Assembly: GCF_014076415.1 (NCBI RefSeq)
Contig: NZ_CP043568.1
Location: 4,898,001-4,962,000, forward strand
Length of the DNA: 64,000 nucleotides
Direction of reading: 5' to 3'
Source: Comamonas testosteroni
GTDB lineage: Bacteria > Pseudomonadota > Gammaproteobacteria > Burkholderiales > Burkholderiaceae_C
The notes beneath the pieces were generated by a model. The model searched no databases and was not told the origin of the DNA. It saw only the letters and a program-made list of their open reading frames with translations. Of the stretch, positions 26,873 to 35,807 are shown piece after piece. Position numbers and translations under genes: made by a program. The number at the start of each line of letters is the position of its first letter. Within the stretch, counting starts at the first letter, position 1.

Positions 26873-27760
26873 TCAGTACAGCTCCTTGAGTGTTTCCTTG
26901 ACCACCAGAGCGGCTGCGTCCGCCAGCTTGCTGCGCGGCTGCTTGGTCGATGTGATCATGCTTATCGTGGCCTCCAGCGGCGGATTGACGATCTTCTGCC
27001 ACGACAGTTGCGGCAATGAACGCAGGGACTGCAGGCTGCCCGGCATGATGGAATATCCCCCGCCGCTGGCGACGATTTCTGTGGTGGATGCCGTTGAATC
27101 GATTTCCAGTTCGATGCGCAGACGCATACCGAGCTTGGCCGCAGCCGTTTCCACGGCGGGCCGTGTCCATTGGTTGCTGTGCGGCAGAATCAAAGGCAGA
27201 TCGACCAACTCCTGAAGCCCGATTTCGGAGCCACCATCGCCCGCAGGCTCCGGTCCGATCAGATACAACTGTTCGTTGGCCAGCGGCTCGATGGTGAGAT
27301 GTGGCGAGCTTGCGGGACTCAGCACCAGGGCGAAGTCCACCTGCCCGAGGAGCACCTTTTCATAGAGCGCGCCAGAGAGCCCCTCCGTCAGTCGAACCGA
27401 GGCCAGTGGGAAATTTTTCTTCAGCAGCGGTGCTAGCGTGGGAATCAGAATCCGGCCAATGCTGGGCGTGAGCCCGATGACCAGTTGGCCGGCATAGACT
27501 GAGTCGTTGTCGCGTACCGAAACCAGAGCGGCATCCATCGTGTGGATAACCGAGCGCGCGTATTCGACGAACTTGGCACCCTTTTCAGTAAGGCGCACGC
27601 CCCGGCCATGGCGATGAAAGAGGCTGGCCCGCAGCTCCAGTTCGAGCGTGCGCACCTGTCTGCTCAGCGTGGGCTGAGGGATGTTCAATACATCGGCCGC
27701 CTTGATGTAGCTGCCCGCTTCCGCCACAGCAACAAAACTACGCAATTGACAGATATCCAT
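26873..27760 (-). CDS. LysR-family transcriptional regulator
   Basis: A 295-residue LysR regulator. The N-terminal winged helix (QLRSFVAVAEAGSYIKAADVLNIPQPTLSRQVRTLE) is canonical and a periplasmic-binding-like effector domain follows from about residue 90. Unlike most LysR genes it lies on the same strand as the genes it probably controls, between the flavin reductase and the SnoaL-like gene. It is a candidate activator of the meta-cleavage units and a candidate binder of the CTRGAA-N6-TTCTAG sites. Confidence 0.9.
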   Translation of the reverse strand: MDICQLRSFVAVAEAGSYIKAADVLNIPQPTLSRQVRTLELELRASLFHRHGRGVRLTEKGAKFVEYARSVIHTMDAALVSVRDNDSVYAGQLVIGLTPSIGRILIPTLAPLLKKNFPLASVRLTEGLSGALYEKVLLGQVDFALVLSPASSPHLTIEPLANEQLYLIGPEPAGDGGSEIGLQELVDLPLILPHSNQWTRPAVETAAAKLGMRLRIELEIDSTASTTEIVASGGGYSIMPGSLQSLRSLPQLSWQKIVNPPLEATISMITSTKQPRSKLADAAALVVKETLKELY

Positions 27761-27817
27761 GGCAGTTCAGTGCTCCGTTTTAAGATGGGCTGCGACAAAC
27801 AAGCAGGCAGGTCCGGC

Positions 27818-29002
27818 TCATTCAGGAATGCAGGCAATCAGGCGCTCGACGCGCTGGGCCGCATCCTGCAAGCGCTCCAGCAGCGCCTTGACCTTCGCAC
27901 CCGGCAGTTCTGCCGGAAACTCGCTCAGACGTAATGCCAGCACCGTCTCGCCGCGCTGGTTCTGCACCGGGACGGTCAGGTGCAGCAATTGGTAGATCTG
28001 CGCATCTTCAATCTGCACCGGCTCGTGCATATCGAACATGGCGGAGACGGTTGAGAGAAAGCGCCGCTCCTGCTCCGGCGTGCGGTGCGGGCATGAGTAC
28101 AGTTCGAGCGCCGCATCTAGCGCTTCGGAGCTCTGGTCGCCAAGCAGTGACATGGACCAGCGGCGCTCGCGCACGCGCTGTAGCTGATCTCTGGCACGCG
28201 ACCGAGTTTCTTCGCTGCACTTGCCAAGACGCGCAAGCCAAGCATCCTCCGCAATCGCATTGACGCTGTCCACGAACAGCGCCCCCAGTGGCGGCGTCAG
28301 TGGAGCACGCGCGCCGAGGCGATTCTTGCCGCGCTGCGCACTCGAATGGTCTGCCACTGCGACATAGATGGAATCGATGCCAGCCGGTGCGACCACGCTG
28401 CAACCCATGCCCAGTTCCTTGGCCACGGCCTCGATCTCGTCACGCGCTGCCTCGGCCAGACGTACCGACTGGAACACGTCACGGTCGTTGACCAGCATCA
28501 GCGGTCCCGTCGAAAAGCGCCCATAGCCGCGCTGGAAGAACAACAGCGGCAGGGCGTCGCGCTCCAGCCCCATCGTCTTGACGGCACCGAGCACGATAAA
28601 GTGATCGCCGCCATCGACGACGTTCGCGTACTCACAGTCGATCCATGCCACCACACCGTCGATGATGGGATTGCCCGCCGGGCTCGCGTGCCACTTCACC
28701 GCCTCGAACCTGCGCTCTCCCGGCGCGGCCAGTGTGCGACAGATGCCTTCCTGATCGGCGGCCAGCATGTTGATGCAGAAACGCTCAGAGGCTTCGCGCA
28801 GAACGTTGAACGAACGCGAGGTCTTCATCGGCAGGAACGCGACCAGCGGTGGATTGAGGGACACCGAGGTGAACGTGCCCACCACCATGCCCATCGGCTC
28901 GCCCGCCGCGTCAAGGCCGGTGACGACCGCCACACCCGTTGGGTAGTTACCCAGCACCGCGCGAAACTGATCGCTGTCGATTGGGCTTTGAACGTTTTCC
29001 AT
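27818..29002 (-). CDS. Flavin reductase fused to an IclR-like effector domain
   Basis: A 394-residue two-domain protein. Residues about 1-165 are a FMN/FAD reductase domain of the HpaC/HsaB type (FRAVLGNYPTGVAVVTG, GTFTSVSLNPPLVAF, RFCINML, GDHFIVLG). Residues about 180-390 resemble an IclR ligand-binding domain (SIYVAVADHSS, RLGARAPLTPPLGALF, RVRERRWSMSL), without the winged-helix DNA-binding domain. The reductase should supply reduced flavin to the monooxygenase at 29109-30281. The fused domain may sense the aromatic substrate and adjust reductase activity, as a C-terminal effector domain does in Acinetobacter 4-hydroxyphenylacetate hydroxylase reductase. That parallel is inference. Confidence 0.82.
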   Translation of the reverse strand: MENVQSPIDSDQFRAVLGNYPTGVAVVTGLDAAGEPMGMVVGTFTSVSLNPPLVAFLPMKTSRSFNVLREASERFCINMLAADQEGICRTLAAPGERRFEAVKWHASPAGNPIIDGVVAWIDCEYANVVDGGDHFIVLGAVKTMGLERDALPLLFFQRGYGRFSTGPLMLVNDRDVFQSVRLAEAARDEIEAVAKELGMGCSVVAPAGIDSIYVAVADHSSAQRGKNRLGARAPLTPPLGALFVDSVNAIAEDAWLARLGKCSEETRSRARDQLQRVRERRWSMSLLGDQSSEALDAALELYSCPHRTPEQERRFLSTVSAMFDMHEPVQIEDAQIYQLLHLTVPVQNQRGETVLALRLSEFPAELPGAKVKALLERLQDAAQRVERLIACIPE

Positions 29003-29108
29003 TTTCAGTCAGCTCCGCGTGGAAATTCACTTCACACAGGGACACGCCAGCATGGCAACCAGTGCCCGTACTGTCTTGCCCCATTCGCTCATCGGATCGA
29101 CAAACCAA

Positions 29109-30281
29109 TCAGATGATCACGCCGGCCGGCTTGGGAATGCCGTACAGCGAGCCCGCAAAGGCCGCGTATACCGGGTCTTCCACGTTGCAGGCGTGGCCCA
29201 TTGCCACCGAGAGATCGCGGAACTGGCGTTGGATCGGGTTGGACAGGCGGTTCGCATTACCACCCGCGCTCTTGAACACTTCGGCCGCAGCTGCAGCCGC
29301 GCGATGCACGGAGCGCACCTGGTGAACACGTGCGCGCGCCTGCATGGCATCCGTCACGCGCTCACCGCGCTTGGCCACTTCATAGGCGTCGGTAATGTCA
29401 GTGAGTAACTGCATCTTGGCCGCGTCCAGATCGGCAATCGCCGCACCCAGCGCCGACATGTGATAGGGGTTCTGCGTCGCTTTCACGCCCATGCGCGAGA
29501 CACGTTCACGTGAGTAGTCGGAGAAGTGACGCACCACGCCATCGGCGATGCCGATCGACGCCGCCGCAATCGCTCCGGGGAACAGCAGATCGAACGGAAC
29601 CTGGTACAGCACCTTTCCCGGCTGGTACTTGCTGGCGTACTCACGGGAATTGAGCTTGCCGACTTCCAGCGTACGGTAGTCGGGCACGAAGGCGTCCTTG
29701 ACCACGACGTCCTTACTGCCCGTGCCGCACAGGCCCATGACTTGCCAAGAATCCTGAAGAATTTCGTAGTCCTTGCGAGGCAGGATGAAGTGGAATGGTT
29801 CGACGAATTCGTTCTCGGGACCGCCCTGCTTTTCAGCCTTTCCACCCAGCACGACCCACTTGCAATGATCGGTGCCCGAAGAAAACGGCCATTGACCATT
29901 CAGAATGAAGCCACCATCCACACGCTTGGCGCGGCCGATGAAGGCGTACGGCGAAGCGATCCAGGTATCCTTGTCTTCGCCCCACACTTCTTGCTGTAGC
30001 TTAGGATCGGTCTGTGCGAATTCGAATGGATGCACGCCCACCACGCCGCCCACCCAGCCCACGGACGGAGCGCGCGCTGCCAATTCCAGCAGCACTTGAT
30101 AAAACTCGCGGGGATGGGCCTCGTCGCCACCGAACTCCTTAGGCTGCAGCATGCGCACCACGCCGGCATCGCGTAGCAGGCGAGCCGCTTCATCAGTGAT
30201 GTAGCCGCGCTTTTCTCCAGCGTCGACTTCGTTCGCAACAGCGTCTGCAAGCTTGGGCAGACTTTCGATTACGGAATGCAT
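29109..30281 (-). CDS. Flavin-dependent aromatic monooxygenase, HsaA-like
   Basis: A 390-residue enzyme with acyl-CoA-dehydrogenase fold of the class D two-component monooxygenases, such as HsaA and p-hydroxyphenylacetate hydroxylase C2. Typical segments are MLQPKEFGGDEAHPREFYQVLLELA, GWVGGVVGVHPFEFA, NGQWPFSSGTDHCKWVVLGG and SWQVMGLCGTGSKDVVV. It would ortho-hydroxylate a phenol to a catechol using FMNH2 or FADH2 from the reductase encoded just downstream. The next enzyme is an extradiol dioxygenase, which fits. The substrate cannot be told from sequence. Confidence 0.87.
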   Translation of the reverse strand: MHSVIESLPKLADAVANEVDAGEKRGYITDEAARLLRDAGVVRMLQPKEFGGDEAHPREFYQVLLELAARAPSVGWVGGVVGVHPFEFAQTDPKLQQEVWGEDKDTWIASPYAFIGRAKRVDGGFILNGQWPFSSGTDHCKWVVLGGKAEKQGGPENEFVEPFHFILPRKDYEILQDSWQVMGLCGTGSKDVVVKDAFVPDYRTLEVGKLNSREYASKYQPGKVLYQVPFDLLFPGAIAAASIGIADGVVRHFSDYSRERVSRMGVKATQNPYHMSALGAAIADLDAAKMQLLTDITDAYEVAKRGERVTDAMQARARVHQVRSVHRAAAAAAEVFKSAGGNANRLSNPIQRQFRDLSVAMGHACNVEDPVYAAFAGSLYGIPKPAGVII

Positions 30282-30339
30282 TCTCTATATCCTCTTGAGA
30301 TGTGGTTTCTGTCCGGTGTCTGCACGTGTGCGTGCGGCC

Positions 30340-31245
30340 TCAACCGGCGGCTGCAGGCGCCTGGATCTCCAGGAACGGCGACAACTCTTTGTGCTGATGT
30401 TTGTGACCCCAGGTGCTGGTGCGGTCGTAGAAACGTGGCTCCCAGTGCGCGTCCACCTCGAGCCCACCCCATCCGTATTCGATGCGGAATCCGGCTGGCG
30501 ATTGCAGGTAGAACGAGGTCATCTGGTCATTGGTGTGGCAGCCCAGCGTGCGGGTGACCGGCACCTTTCGGTCCTCGCACAGGTCCAGCGCGCGGCCCAC
30601 GTCTTCCAGCGAGTTGACCTCCACCATCAGGTGCAGGAACGCTGCCCGGTCGTTCGGAGAGCGGGCGATGGCCAGCGAATGGTGACGGCCATTGACGTGA
30701 TAGAAGTGCGCGAAGATCGGACCGTCCACCACTGTGTCCGACATCTGGAAGCCCAGCACATCACGGTAGAAACGGTCGCTCTTCGCGAGGTCTGGCACTG
30801 CCAGCACGACGTGGCCCAAGCCCTGATCGCCGGTGCGAAAGCCAGTCATCGCACGCCCTGGCCGAAACACATTGCGTGGACGCATCTGCCCCCATGCCAG
30901 TTCGTGGCGGAGGCCTGCCGGGTCGATGAACCACTGGTAGCCGATCACCTCGCGCGCGGCCGCCTCCTCAGGCGAAGCGCGGTGCGCGGTGATGCCATAT
31001 TGCGTGATGCGATCGGCGATGACCTGCGCCGCCTCCTCTCCGGTCGTTGCCCAGCCGATGTAAGCCACCGCGTTTTTCTCGCCGGGGTGAATGGTCACCC
31101 GATGGGCCACCTCATCAAAACGCAGGCGCACCGCGCCATCGGGCCCCGGCTGTGCCAGTTCGCAGCCCAACACCTCGGTCCCGAACTGCTCCCAGTCCTT
31201 GAACGATGGAGATGTCGCACCGAAATATGCCAGCGACGTAATCAT
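30340..31245 (-). CDS. Extradiol (type I, VOC) catechol dioxygenase
   Basis: A 301-residue two-repeat vicinal-oxygen-chelate dioxygenase resembling 2,3-dihydroxybiphenyl 1,2-dioxygenase and HsaC. Iron ligands are visible as His in GLGHVVLAVPD (about 143), His in FLHLMVEVNS (about 207) and Glu in FRIEYGWGG (about 259). The ATG gives MITSLAYFGATSPSFKDW, the normal beginning of the first repeat; the 17-residue longer form was rejected. It makes the meta-cleavage product for the C-C hydrolase encoded upstream. It is third in the sequence of activities monooxygenase, dioxygenase, hydrolase encoded here. Confidence 0.9.
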   Translation of the reverse strand: MITSLAYFGATSPSFKDWEQFGTEVLGCELAQPGPDGAVRLRFDEVAHRVTIHPGEKNAVAYIGWATTGEEAAQVIADRITQYGITAHRASPEEAAAREVIGYQWFIDPAGLRHELAWGQMRPRNVFRPGRAMTGFRTGDQGLGHVVLAVPDLAKSDRFYRDVLGFQMSDTVVDGPIFAHFYHVNGRHHSLAIARSPNDRAAFLHLMVEVNSLEDVGRALDLCEDRKVPVTRTLGCHTNDQMTSFYLQSPAGFRIEYGWGGLEVDAHWEPRFYDRTSTWGHKHQHKELSPFLEIQAPAAAG

Positions 31246-31312
31246 GCTGTATCCCTGTCTCCTGTTCCGGTCGGCACTTGCCGTCCGGAGGTTCATTTGT
31301 TATCGGATTCGC

Positions 31313-32143
31313 TCAGTGACCTTGGATGAACGACGCTACGGAACGGTTGAATTCGTCCGTATGCTCGAGTTGCACCCAGTGACCGCAACGAGTGACCAGC
31401 AGCAGTCGCGCATCGGGAATCTGGCGCACCAGATGCAGACCCGAAGTGAACGGCACCGTGCGGTCATCGCGACCATGGATCAACAACGCCGGTGCCTTGA
31501 TCTCGGCCAATCGCGCCTGATCGATGCGCACCATGGGTTTGCCATGACCGCTGATCCAGCCTTCGATATGGTCTGGACGGGACAACAAAATGTCGACACG
31601 CTCTTGCACGAACGCGTCCGTCACATGGCGTGTGTCGAACGCCATCGTGGCGATGAACTTGCGCATCGACTCGGGACCCGGTTGAAAGTAGGCCGCCTCC
31701 AGCGCCTTTACGCCTTCACTCAGGCCGGTGGCGTCAAAGATGCTCGGCACGCCGGCCGATGAGCCCAGCGTGACCAGATGGCTCACCAGATCCGGGCGCT
31801 CGTAAGCCAGGCGAATACACGACGAACCGCCCATTGAGTTGCCCACGATCGCCACTTTGCCCAGGCCCAATGTCTCGATGAACTCGGCCAGTGCACCGCT
31901 GTTGTCACGCTGGTCGTACTTCACAGACTGAGATTTGCCCCAACCCGGCAGATCCAATGCGAATACGCGAAAGCGCTCGGACAAGTACGGCATGTTTGGA
32001 TGGAAGTTGCTCCATCCCGAAGCACCTGGTCCACCTCCGTGAACCAATACCAGCGGCTGGCCACTGCCAGCTTCGTGATAGTGGATGTCCCAGTTTTTCG
32101 TCTTAACTCGTTTACTAGTGTTTTCTTCGGTCAGGGTTGTCAT
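31313..32143 (-). CDS. Meta-cleavage product C-C hydrolase (BphD/HsaD family)
   Basis: A 276-residue alpha/beta hydrolase of the carbon-carbon bond hydrolase group. It has the HGGGPGASGWSNF segment of this group (about 35-47), nucleophile Ser103 in GNSMGG, acid Asp in HGRDDRTVP and base His in RCGHWVQLE. It would split the ring-opened product into a carboxylic acid and 2-hydroxypenta-2,4-dienoate or a homologue, which the hydratase at 24811 takes further. It is the first gene of the minus-strand meta-cleavage operon, with an operator-like palindrome about 120 bp upstream. Confidence 0.92.
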   Translation of the reverse strand: MTTLTEENTSKRVKTKNWDIHYHEAGSGQPLVLVHGGGPGASGWSNFHPNMPYLSERFRVFALDLPGWGKSQSVKYDQRDNSGALAEFIETLGLGKVAIVGNSMGGSSCIRLAYERPDLVSHLVTLGSSAGVPSIFDATGLSEGVKALEAAYFQPGPESMRKFIATMAFDTRHVTDAFVQERVDILLSRPDHIEGWISGHGKPMVRIDQARLAEIKAPALLIHGRDDRTVPFTSGLHLVRQIPDARLLLVTRCGHWVQLEHTDEFNRSVASFIQGH

Positions 32144-32265
32144 GTCTTGTCTCGGCTCGATATACGCCTTGCGCTCGGCAAAGCTCAGTTGTCAGGGGAT
32201 CGTTACTGGACTGTCTTTCGGACATACAGCATGTGCGGTACTTAGCCTCCAGTAGATTTATATTA

Positions 32266-32283
32266 CTAGAACTTGCATTCTAG
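32266..32283 (-). promoter_or_regulatory. Operator copy CTAGAA-N6-TTCTAG
   Basis: A perfect 6-bp inverted repeat around CTTGCA, followed by AATTTATAA. Apart from one mismatch in a half site it matches the element at 24629-24646, including the AT-rich flank. It lies about 125 bp before the C-C hydrolase start. Confidence 0.6.
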
Positions 32284-32753
32284 AATTTATAATCGCTTAC
32301 CCCACTGGTGAAAGTGCTGCAGTTCGTATAAAAGACAAGCCAATTTGTCTCGCGACTGATCGACGCGATGACGCTCTAGCGGAACGACGTGTGGTCGCTC
32401 ATCCGGCGCTACTGCAATTGGAGGACTTGCAGACCTTGAGTGATACAGGCCCACTCGGCTATGCGCAGTGGCTCGCTGAGTACCGTGCACATAGCCTTCT
32501 TTAGGAAGTGGAGCTACACCACGGAACGGGACGCGACCAAGTACTGTGACCTCTAGTGGGAGTAGCCAAACACCGGGCCGCTTTTCCAAATGCTTGAGCT
32601 GACGCAACAGCTCAAGCTCTGCGTGCAAATTTCAAGAATCTCACAACATCGACTTATTCACGGCTCTGGACGAACTGGCCGCTAAGCATGGACGCCACAG
32701 GACGATGCAGTAATTAGAGACCTGTCATGTAGCTCGAAAAAGGCGATTTATAA

Positions 32754-32777
32754 ATATATTTAACTTGTTAAATATAT
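32754..32777 (+). promoter_or_regulatory. AT-rich perfect palindrome before the aldehyde dehydrogenase/aldolase pair
   Basis: The 11-base arm ATATATTTAAC and its exact reverse complement flank a TT centre, about 90 bp upstream of the acetaldehyde dehydrogenase start. There is no T-run after it. It is probably an operator for the plus-strand pair, distinct from the CTRGAA type. Confidence 0.5.
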
Positions 32778-32867
32778 CGAAAATTGAATAACAGATTTAC
32801 ATGTCAATAAAACAGGGAATCTACCTAAACTACCCGCACGTTAGGCTGCATTTAAAGAAAGAGACAC

Positions 32868-33827
32868 GTGTCAAACGCTCAACGAAAACTCAAGGCTGCC
32901 ATCATCGGCAGCGGCAATATCGGCACGGATCTGATGATCAAGATCCTGCGCCATGGCAAAAACATCGAGATGGGCGCCATGGTCGGCATCGATCCCCACT
33001 CCGACGGTCTTGCCCGCGCCTCCCGCATGGGCGTGGCCACCACCCACGAAGGCGTGGAAGGCCTCACGCGCATGCCCGGGTTTGCAGAGATCGACTTTGT
33101 ATTCGATGCCACCAGCGCCGGCGCACATGTGAAGAACGATGCCTTCTTGCGCAGCCTCAAGCCTGGCATCCGCATGATCGACCTGACGCCGGCGGCCATC
33201 GGCCCGTACTGCATTCCCGTGGTCAACGGCGACATGCATCTGGACGCGCCGAATGTGAACATGGTCACCTGCGGCGGCCAGGCCACCATCCCCATGGTGG
33301 CCGCAGTCTCTCGTGTGGCCAAGGTGCACTACGGCGAAATCATTGCCTCGATTGCCAGCAAGAGTGCCGGCCCCGGCACCCGTGCCAATATCGACGAGTT
33401 CACCGAGACCACCTCCAAGGCGATCGAGGTCGTGGGCGGCGCCACCAAGGGCAAGGCCATCATCATCATGAACCCGGCCGAGCCGCCCCTGATCATGCGC
33501 GACACGGTCTACACCCTGAGCGCGCTGGCCGACGAGGCCGCCATTGCCGCATCGGTAGAGCAGATGGCCGCTGCCGTGCAGTCCTATGTGCCGGGCTACC
33601 GCCTGAAGCAGAAGGTGCAGTTCGACCGCATCGATGCACCGATCCGCATCCCCGGCGTGGGCAATGCCCTCACGGGCCTGAAAACCTCGATCTTTCTAGA
33701 GGTTGAGGGGGCGGCCCACTATCTGCCCGCCTATGCAGGCAACCTGGACATCATGACCAGCGCCGGTCTGCGTACTGCGGAACACATGGCCGAGCGCATG
33801 CTGGCGACGCTCGCCGTGGCCGCCTGA
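32868..33827 (+). CDS. dmpF: Acetaldehyde dehydrogenase (acetylating)
   Basis: A 319-residue CoA-acylating aldehyde dehydrogenase of the DmpF/BphJ/TesF family. The NAD loop is GSGNIGTDL (residues 14-22) and the catalytic Cys135 is in VTCGGQA. It begins at GTG with an AAAGAG site. It converts the aldehyde released by the partner aldolase to acyl-CoA by direct channelling in a heterotetramer; the aldolase gene starts 14 bp downstream. This completes the lower meta-cleavage pathway of the 24.8-32.1 kb region although it is on the opposite strand. Confidence 0.95.
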   Translation: MSNAQRKLKAAIIGSGNIGTDLMIKILRHGKNIEMGAMVGIDPHSDGLARASRMGVATTHEGVEGLTRMPGFAEIDFVFDATSAGAHVKNDAFLRSLKPGIRMIDLTPAAIGPYCIPVVNGDMHLDAPNVNMVTCGGQATIPMVAAVSRVAKVHYGEIIASIASKSAGPGTRANIDEFTETTSKAIEVVGGATKGKAIIIMNPAEPPLIMRDTVYTLSALADEAAIAASVEQMAAAVQSYVPGYRLKQKVQFDRIDAPIRIPGVGNALTGLKTSIFLEVEGAAHYLPAYAGNLDIMTSAGLRTAEHMAERMLATLAVAA

Positions 33828-33841
33828 GGAGACGACACACC

Positions 33842-34879
33842 ATGACGCAAACCAAGAAAATCTACATCTCCGACGTGACCCTGCGCGACGGCAGCCACGC
33901 CATTCGTCACCAGTACAGTGTGGAACAGGCCAGACAGATCGCCCAGGCCCTGGATGAGGCCCGGGTCGACTCGATCGAGGTCGCCCACGGCGACGGCCTG
34001 CAAGGCTCCAGCTTCAACTATGGCTTTGGTGCCCATACCGACCTGGAGTGGATAGAGGCCGTGGCCAGCGTGGTCAAGCACGCCAAGATCACCACCTTGC
34101 TGCTGCCGGGCATTGGCACCGTCCACGACCTCAAGGCCGCCTACGACGCCGGTGTGCGCGTGGTGCGGGTGGCGACCCACTGCACCGAGGCCGACGTGTC
34201 CCGCCAGCATATCGAATACGCGCGTCATCTGGGCATGGAAGCCGTGGGCTTCTTGATGATGAGCCATATGCAGACCCCTCAAGGTTTGGCTCAACAGGCC
34301 AAGCTGATGGAGAGCTACGGCGCTACCTGCTGCTATGTCGTGGACTCCGGCGGCGCTCTGGGCATGAACGATGTGCGCGATCGCTTCAAGGCATTCAAGG
34401 ACATCCTCAAGCCGGAAACCCAGACCGGCATGCATGCCCACCACAACCTGAGCCTGGGCGTGGCCAACTCCATCGTGGCGGTGGAAGAAGGCTGCGACCG
34501 CGTGGATGCCAGCCTGGCCGGCATGGGCGCGGGCGCCGGCAATGCTCCGCTGGAGGTGTTCATCGCAGCCGCGGAACGCCTTGGCTGGAACCACGGCACG
34601 GATCTCTACAAGCTCATGGATGCGGCCGACGACATCGTGCGCCCGCTGCAAGACCGTCCGGTGCGCGTGGACCGCGAGACGCTGGCACTGGGCTATGCCG
34701 GGGTCTACAGCTCGTTCCTGCGTCACTCCGAAGCGGCGGCGGCCAAATACGGACTCAAGGCCGTGGATATCTTGGTGGAGCTGGGCAAGCGCCGCATGGT
34801 CGGAGGTCAGGAAGACATGATTGTCGACGTCGCCCTGGACCTGCTGAGGCAACACGACGCAACAACCATAAAAACCTAG
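33842..34879 (+). CDS. dmpG: 4-hydroxy-2-oxovalerate aldolase
   Basis: A 345-residue metal-dependent class II aldolase of the DmpG/BphI/TesG family. The active-site stretch is [13 protein letters not shown] with Arg15, Asp16 and His19; metal-binding His residues are in [10 protein letters not shown] near residue 200. It splits 4-hydroxy-2-oxoacids to pyruvate and an aldehyde, which passes to the acetaldehyde dehydrogenase subunit. It is the last clear catabolic gene before the transposition operon. Confidence 0.95.
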   Translation: MTQTKKIYISDVTLRDGSHAIRHQYSVEQARQIAQALDEARVDSIEVAHGDGLQGSSFNYGFGAHTDLEWIEAVASVVKHAKITTLLLPGIGTVHDLKAAYDAGVRVVRVATHCTEADVSRQHIEYARHLGMEAVGFLMMSHMQTPQGLAQQAKLMESYGATCCYVVDSGGALGMNDVRDRFKAFKDILKPETQTGMHAHHNLSLGVANSIVAVEEGCDRVDASLAGMGAGAGNAPLEVFIAAAERLGWNHGTDLYKLMDAADDIVRPLQDRPVRVDRETLALGYAGVYSSFLRHSEAAAAKYGLKAVDILVELGKRRMVGGQEDMIVDVALDLLRQHDATTIKT

Positions 34880-34891
34880 CTTGACGGTGAC

Positions 34892-34926
34892 ACTGGCATC
34901 GGCGGCATATCTCCGCCAATGCCAGT
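34892..34926 (+). terminator. Hairpin after the aldolase gene
   Basis: ACTGGCATCGGCGG pairs with CCGCCAATGCCAGT with a single mismatch around a 7-base loop, starting 12 bp after the aldolase stop. A T-run is missing, so it is a weak intrinsic terminator or an mRNA-end structure. It separates convergent genes. Confidence 0.5.
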
Positions 34927-34979
34927 AGTAATTAGATGAATTACACAGTCAGATTCTCTTGAACGCGAGAGCCAATTTC

Positions 34980-35807
34980 TCATGACCTCTCGCGTGCACT
35001 TCTCCCTTCATAGAAGCCAGGGTGATTCCGCGAGGTCGCTTTACGCTGGTTTCGCCTGACCTGGAGAGACTGGTTGGAAAGCAAAAGAAGGTCATGCGGT
35101 AGAACACCCATCTTCTTGAAGCGCGTCAGGCTATCGAGAGAGTGTCTTTTGGCATTACCTGTGATGAAAAAGTGTCGATGGAAGATGGCCGCCAGCAAAG
35201 CCCTTCCATTTTCAAGAACAGCTTTTTCCCATCCTGCCACGAGTCCCTCTTTTAGAGGATGTGGCGTACTATCCCAACCAGTGTCCAAGCGCTCTGCACA
35301 CTGTAGGCAATGGCCCAGATGGGCGACCCCCTCTCGCTTCAATCCCGCATTGAGCATGTCTCCAGGCAACTGCAAATCACACCTGCAATGAGGACAACTC
35401 TCGCCTAGCAAGCAATCGTGAATAGGGCACCAACGCCAAGCTTTAAATCGCCAGTGCAGAGGAAAATGCTTGCATCCAGGTTCATGCAAGCACGACGAGC
35501 AATACCTGTATCGAGGCATTCCATTCTTTGTCCAGAGCAAAAAATCTTCACCCGTAGGATCGATGCTGCGAACGCCGGAGAACATATGTTCCGCGAAGCC
35601 AAAGGATGAGACAGCTTGTCCGGTTAAGTTCGCCACATTCCAAAGAGCATTTCCCGCCAGCGTCAGGTCCGGATCACGCTTTACCGGCAGCCCCACATAC
35701 GTCATCAACTCCTTCACTTCCACACCTTGGCTCAATGCTGCCCGGGTGAGCCAAGAGGCAGGACTTTCATAGCCATGAATAGGAGGAATGCCAACCAAAC
35801 GTCTCAT
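34980..35807 (-). CDS. tniQ: TniQ/TnsD-family target-selection protein 2
   Basis: A 275-residue TniQ-domain protein, the last gene of the Tn7-like operon. The N-terminal PPIHGYESPASWLTRAALSQG is the TniQ beginning. A zinc-finger set follows: Cys103-x2-Cys106, Cys127 with His130, and Cys138/Cys141. It overlaps the upstream tniQ gene by 4 bp. TniQ/TnsD proteins bind the attachment site and hand it to the AAA+ protein TnsC. A second, different TniQ in the same operon suggests two target-recognition subunits or two target routes. Confidence 0.85.
   Translation of the reverse strand: MRRLVGIPPIHGYESPASWLTRAALSQGVEVKELMTYVGLPVKRDPDLTLAGNALWNVANLTGQAVSSFGFAEHMFSGVRSIDPTGEDFLLWTKNGMPRYRYCSSCLHEPGCKHFPLHWRFKAWRWCPIHDCLLGESCPHCRCDLQLPGDMLNAGLKREGVAHLGHCLQCAERLDTGWDSTPHPLKEGLVAGWEKAVLENGRALLAAIFHRHFFITGNAKRHSLDSLTRFKKMGVLPHDLLLLSNQSLQVRRNQRKATSRNHPGFYEGRSARERS

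Larger units (their letters stand above)
32144..32867. other. Divergent control region with decayed coding fragments
   Basis: About 720 bp between the minus-strand hydrolase operon and the plus-strand acetaldehyde dehydrogenase. It carries the operator palindrome at 32266-32283 and an AT-rich palindrome at 32754-32777. Between them, plus-strand fragments such as DKPICLATDRRDD and FTALDELAAKHGRHRTMQ look like pieces of broken genes, but no intact gene could be supported. Confidence 0.5.

Noticed and set aside
32287..32628. 113-codon minus-strand frame in the control region
   Set aside because: Covers the operator flank; opposite-strand fragments look like decayed genes, so it is probably accidental.
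33731..34855. 374-codon minus-strand frame opposite the aldolase
   Set aside because: His/Gly/Val-rich shadow of the confident aldolase gene.
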